A DNA stretch of 7,722 bases from Pseudomonadota bacterium (GTDB lineage Bacteria > Pseudomonadota > Alphaproteobacteria > Rhizobiales > Hyphomicrobiaceae). The notes under the pieces were generated by a model, which saw nothing but the letters and a program-made list of their open reading frames with translations, did no database searches and was not told the DNA's origin. Shown one piece after another: positions 5,834 through 7,722 of the stretch (its first letter is position 1; each line of letters opens with the position of its first letter). The translations under genes were made by a program, and so were the position numbers. The DNA lies in contig JAEZHL010000256.1 in NCBI GenBank assembly GCA_023416575.1, forward strand, positions 1 through 7,722. Reading direction: 5' to 3'.

Positions 5834-7722
5834 GCGACACTCCTCAAAACGACCTCTGTTCCCGAAAAAACATCTCTCTTTAGAATAGAGCGCACATTTT
5901 CAGGATCGATGAGCCTCTTGTATTCCGCAAAGCCCCAATCACACGATGGTCGATCTACAAATCGTATAATCTCCTCGACGATCGACTCCGCGTTTTCCCG
6001 AACGATGCACCGCCCCAGCTTATTGGCCGCAACTTCCTTGCCCACGAAACTATTTTCCGTTGAAAGGACGGGGATGTCAAACCACGCATAATTCGGCAGC
6101 GCGCCGCTCATGCAATTGCGTTGGTCACCTGTGTAGAGCAGCAGGCCCAGATCCGATGCGAAAACATACTCCGCATATTTTGCATCGGATAAAACCGTAT
6201 ATTGGGAGATGCGGGGCGGCTTTTTCAGATCGAGGTGTGCCCTGATTCCTTCGCGATGAATTACCTCGCGCAGGCCCTCGACGTCAAACCTTCGGCTGCT
6301 GCCGCCGAAGAGGAAATAGCAGCGCTCCTTGTAACGCGCGGGAAGCGCCCGGAAGACCTCGGGAAGAAACTCGTAGCCCTTCCCATCCCGCGCCTCCCCA
6401 ACCAGAGATATCATCTGCACATCGGGCCCTATCCCGAGAGAGGATCTAATCTCCTCGCGCGTTCGACAGATGTACCGCGCAACAGTGGGGTGATGCGGGA
6501 GCGTGGCAACACCCTGGATACCGGCATCCTCGAGAAACTTCTGCATTTGCACCGATAGCACATAAATCCGCTCAACCCCCGGCGCACCCTTCTTCAGCAG
6601 AGCCCACTTCCTTTCCGAATCGGGCATTCGGTGCAGGATGCCAAACGCTTCCATGCTGCTGTCTTTACAGAACTCTGCAAAGTAAACGCTGGCCGGACCG
6701 TAAAAGAATTGGTCGAGGGTCAAGAAAAACAGCCGCTTTCTAGCGCCGTTCAGCGAGTCCCGCGCGGCGTCGAGGTAGCCAGCAGTGCGAGAGACATCCT
6801 CCTGGGTCCATCCCCAACTGTCGTGATCGACGTTGATAAGGTGCGCGCCATCGATATCGCCATATTCATCATACAGGAACGGGTGCCCCGGTGTGAAATC
6901 CACGAAAACCGCGCGTGGCTCAGGTCGCGGCACGACGATCGACGCACGCGAAATCGCATTCTCGAAGTTCGCGCTCTGCTTTCCGCTGATCCCAGCAATC
7001 CCACGTTCAGTTCTCCCGTCCGGCATCTTGTTGAGTGACAACAGGGCCCGAACAAGAAACCGGATGAGGCTCAACTGCGCCTCGTATTGCTGCGGGGTTT
7101 TGTAGTCCAGCAATCCGTCAACGAGATGCGCGACGCCAAGCGTGTCCGCGTGCTGCTTGAGGGCATTGAGAACATACCCCTGGTCCCAGGTATCGCTGCC
7201 GTCAACCAACTCAGAAACCGATTGCCACGCCATTCGGCTGCGCAGCCAGTTGCGCTCGAGGCGATCGGCGTGAACGTGATGTTGAACGATGGCGCCTGCG
7301 CAGTAGACACGTAGTCCGCCGGCCTTGAGAATCTCCTCCTGAACCCGCATCTCCTCGCCGCTCATCAACGAGGTATGGCCGGATCGCCCTAAACGTTCAT
7401 CGAACCCGCCAACGGCCTTCAATGCCGCTGTGGAAAAGCCAAGGTTGGCGCCGAAACCGAATTCATGATCCTTCAGGATCCGATCAGCCCTGCCATAGTT
7501 GAGAATCGTGAATGCAGGCCTGTGTGCGGCCGGTACCCATGACGGCTCCTCCGACGGCCAGATCGGAACGATCGGCCCACAAATGCAGGCAGCCTCCGGA
7601 TTTTTCTCGAGGCACGCATGCAATGACGCGAGCCAGCCCGGGTCCGGAAGGGCATCGTCATCGATGAAGACGACGAATGGCGTTTTCGCAGCCTCAAACC
7701 CTAAATTCCGTGCGCGCGAAAG
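5830..7722 (-). CDS. Two-domain glycosyltransferase (GT2-like plus GT-B-like), N-terminus outside the window
   Basis: The frame is open to the right edge; 630 residues are visible. The TTG at 7623 is internal, since upstream codons read NLGFEAAKTPFVVFIDDDALP, in two parts NLGFEAAK and FVVFIDDDALP (visible residues 6-26), the nucleotide-sugar and metal-binding DxD region of a GT2 fold. GAN (91-93), GGFDERLG (105-112), the GEE acceptor/base motif (122-124) and QHHVHADR (147-154) complete the GT-A domain. After a helical linker (about 170-265), a second domain of GT-B type begins near AVFVDFTPGHPF. It has LVGEARDGKGYEFLPE (440-455) and SGALPNYAWFDIPVLST (539-555), the nucleotide-sugar half. The usual glutamate of that last motif is absent. 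The enzyme likely adds two sugars in turn to a lipid-linked surface polysaccharide, or the second domain may only bind. Its stop overlaps the methyltransferase start by 4 bases. Its base composition looks lower in GC than the left module. Acceptor and sugars are unknown. Confidence 0.88.
   Translation of the reverse strand, partial: LSRARNLGFEAAKTPFVVFIDDDALPDPGWLASLHACLEKNPEAACICGPIVPIWPSEEPSWVPAAHRPAFTILNYGRADRILKDHEFGFGANLGFSTAALKAVGGFDERLGRSGHTSLMSGEEMRVQEEILKAGGLRVYCAGAIVQHHVHADRLERNWLRSRMAWQSVSELVDGSDTWDQGYVLNALKQHADTLGVAHLVDGLLDYKTPQQYEAQLSLIRFLVRALLSLNKMPDGRTERGIAGISGKQSANFENAISRASIVVPRPEPRAVFVDFTPGHPFLYDEYGDIDGAHLINVDHDSWGWTQEDVSRTAGYLDAARDSLNGARKRLFFLTLDQFFYGPASVYFAEFCKDSSMEAFGILHRMPDSERKWALLKKGAPGVERIYVLSVQMQKFLEDAGIQGVATLPHHPTVARYICRTREEIRSSLGIGPDVQMISLVGEARDGKGYEFLPEVFRALPARYKERCYFLFGGSSRRFDVEGLREVIHREGIRAHLDLKKPPRISQYTVLSDAKYAEYVFASDLGLLLYTGDQRNCMSGALPNYAWFDIPVLSTENSFVGKEVAANKLGRCIVRENAESIVEEIIRFVDRPSCDWGFAEYKRLIDPENVRSILKRDVFSGTEVVLRSVA
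5840..5845 (-). promoter_or_regulatory. Ribosome binding site (GAGGAG) of the methyltransferase
   Basis: GAGGAG lies 6 bases before the GTG start, inside the last codons of the glycosyltransferase gene. It is the main evidence for the non-ATG start and for coupled translation of the two genes. Confidence 0.75.

Noticed and set aside
7621..7623. TTG as a start for the glycosyltransferase
   Set aside because: The frame stays open to the window edge and the codons before it encode the GT2 DxD region, so it is an internal leucine.

Overview
The window comes from a GC-rich proteobacterium. Codon use, the DUF445, HMA_2-type and DUF5132-type proteins, and the glycan genes all fit an alphaproteobacterium, perhaps of the Hyphomicrobiales; that placement is inferred from style, not from a marker gene. 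Five genes are well supported, plus one partial gene at the left edge. Two of the six run off the window: the DUF445 gene at the left and the glycosyltransferase at the right. There are no RNA genes, insertion sequences or CRISPR arrays, and no gene-free stretch longer than 225 bases.

Left module (1-4804), ion transport and membrane. On the + strand lie the 3' part of a DUF445 (YjiN-like) membrane protein and a 146-residue membrane-anchored HMA_2-like protein. Converging on them from the - strand is a two-gene unit: a small DUF5132-like membrane protein, then a 989-residue P-type ATPase. The ATPase carries its own N-terminal HMA_2-like domain. Its transport core is of the P2 (calcium-ATPase) type, with PEGLP in M4, N and E in M5 and N..D in M6, rather than a CPx heavy-metal core. 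The standalone HMA_2-like protein and the ATPase face each other with only 24 bases between their stops. The likely picture is a cation pump plus small membrane accessory proteins; the ion and the role of the accessories are not known from sequence.

Right module (5030-7722), surface glycan. On the - strand a large two-domain glycosyltransferase (a GT2-like GT-A domain followed by a GT-B-like domain) overlaps by 4 bases (GTGA) with a class I SAM-dependent methyltransferase that starts with GTG behind a strong ribosome binding site. The pair probably adds and methylates sugars of an O-antigen, capsule or exopolysaccharide. The glycosyltransferase looks lower in GC than the ATPase region (53% against 65% in one hand-counted 60-base line of each), as is common for surface-polysaccharide loci.

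The 225 bases between the modules (4805-5029) hold a possible stem-loop at the methyltransferase end, a short perfect dyad, and the ribosome binding site of the DUF5132-like gene. No convincing promoter could be named there.

The best candidates for something under-described are the DUF445 / HMA_2 / DUF5132 / P2-ATPase grouping, the hybrid design of the ATPase, and the glycosyltransferase whose second domain seems to lack the segment that usually carries its active-site glutamate.
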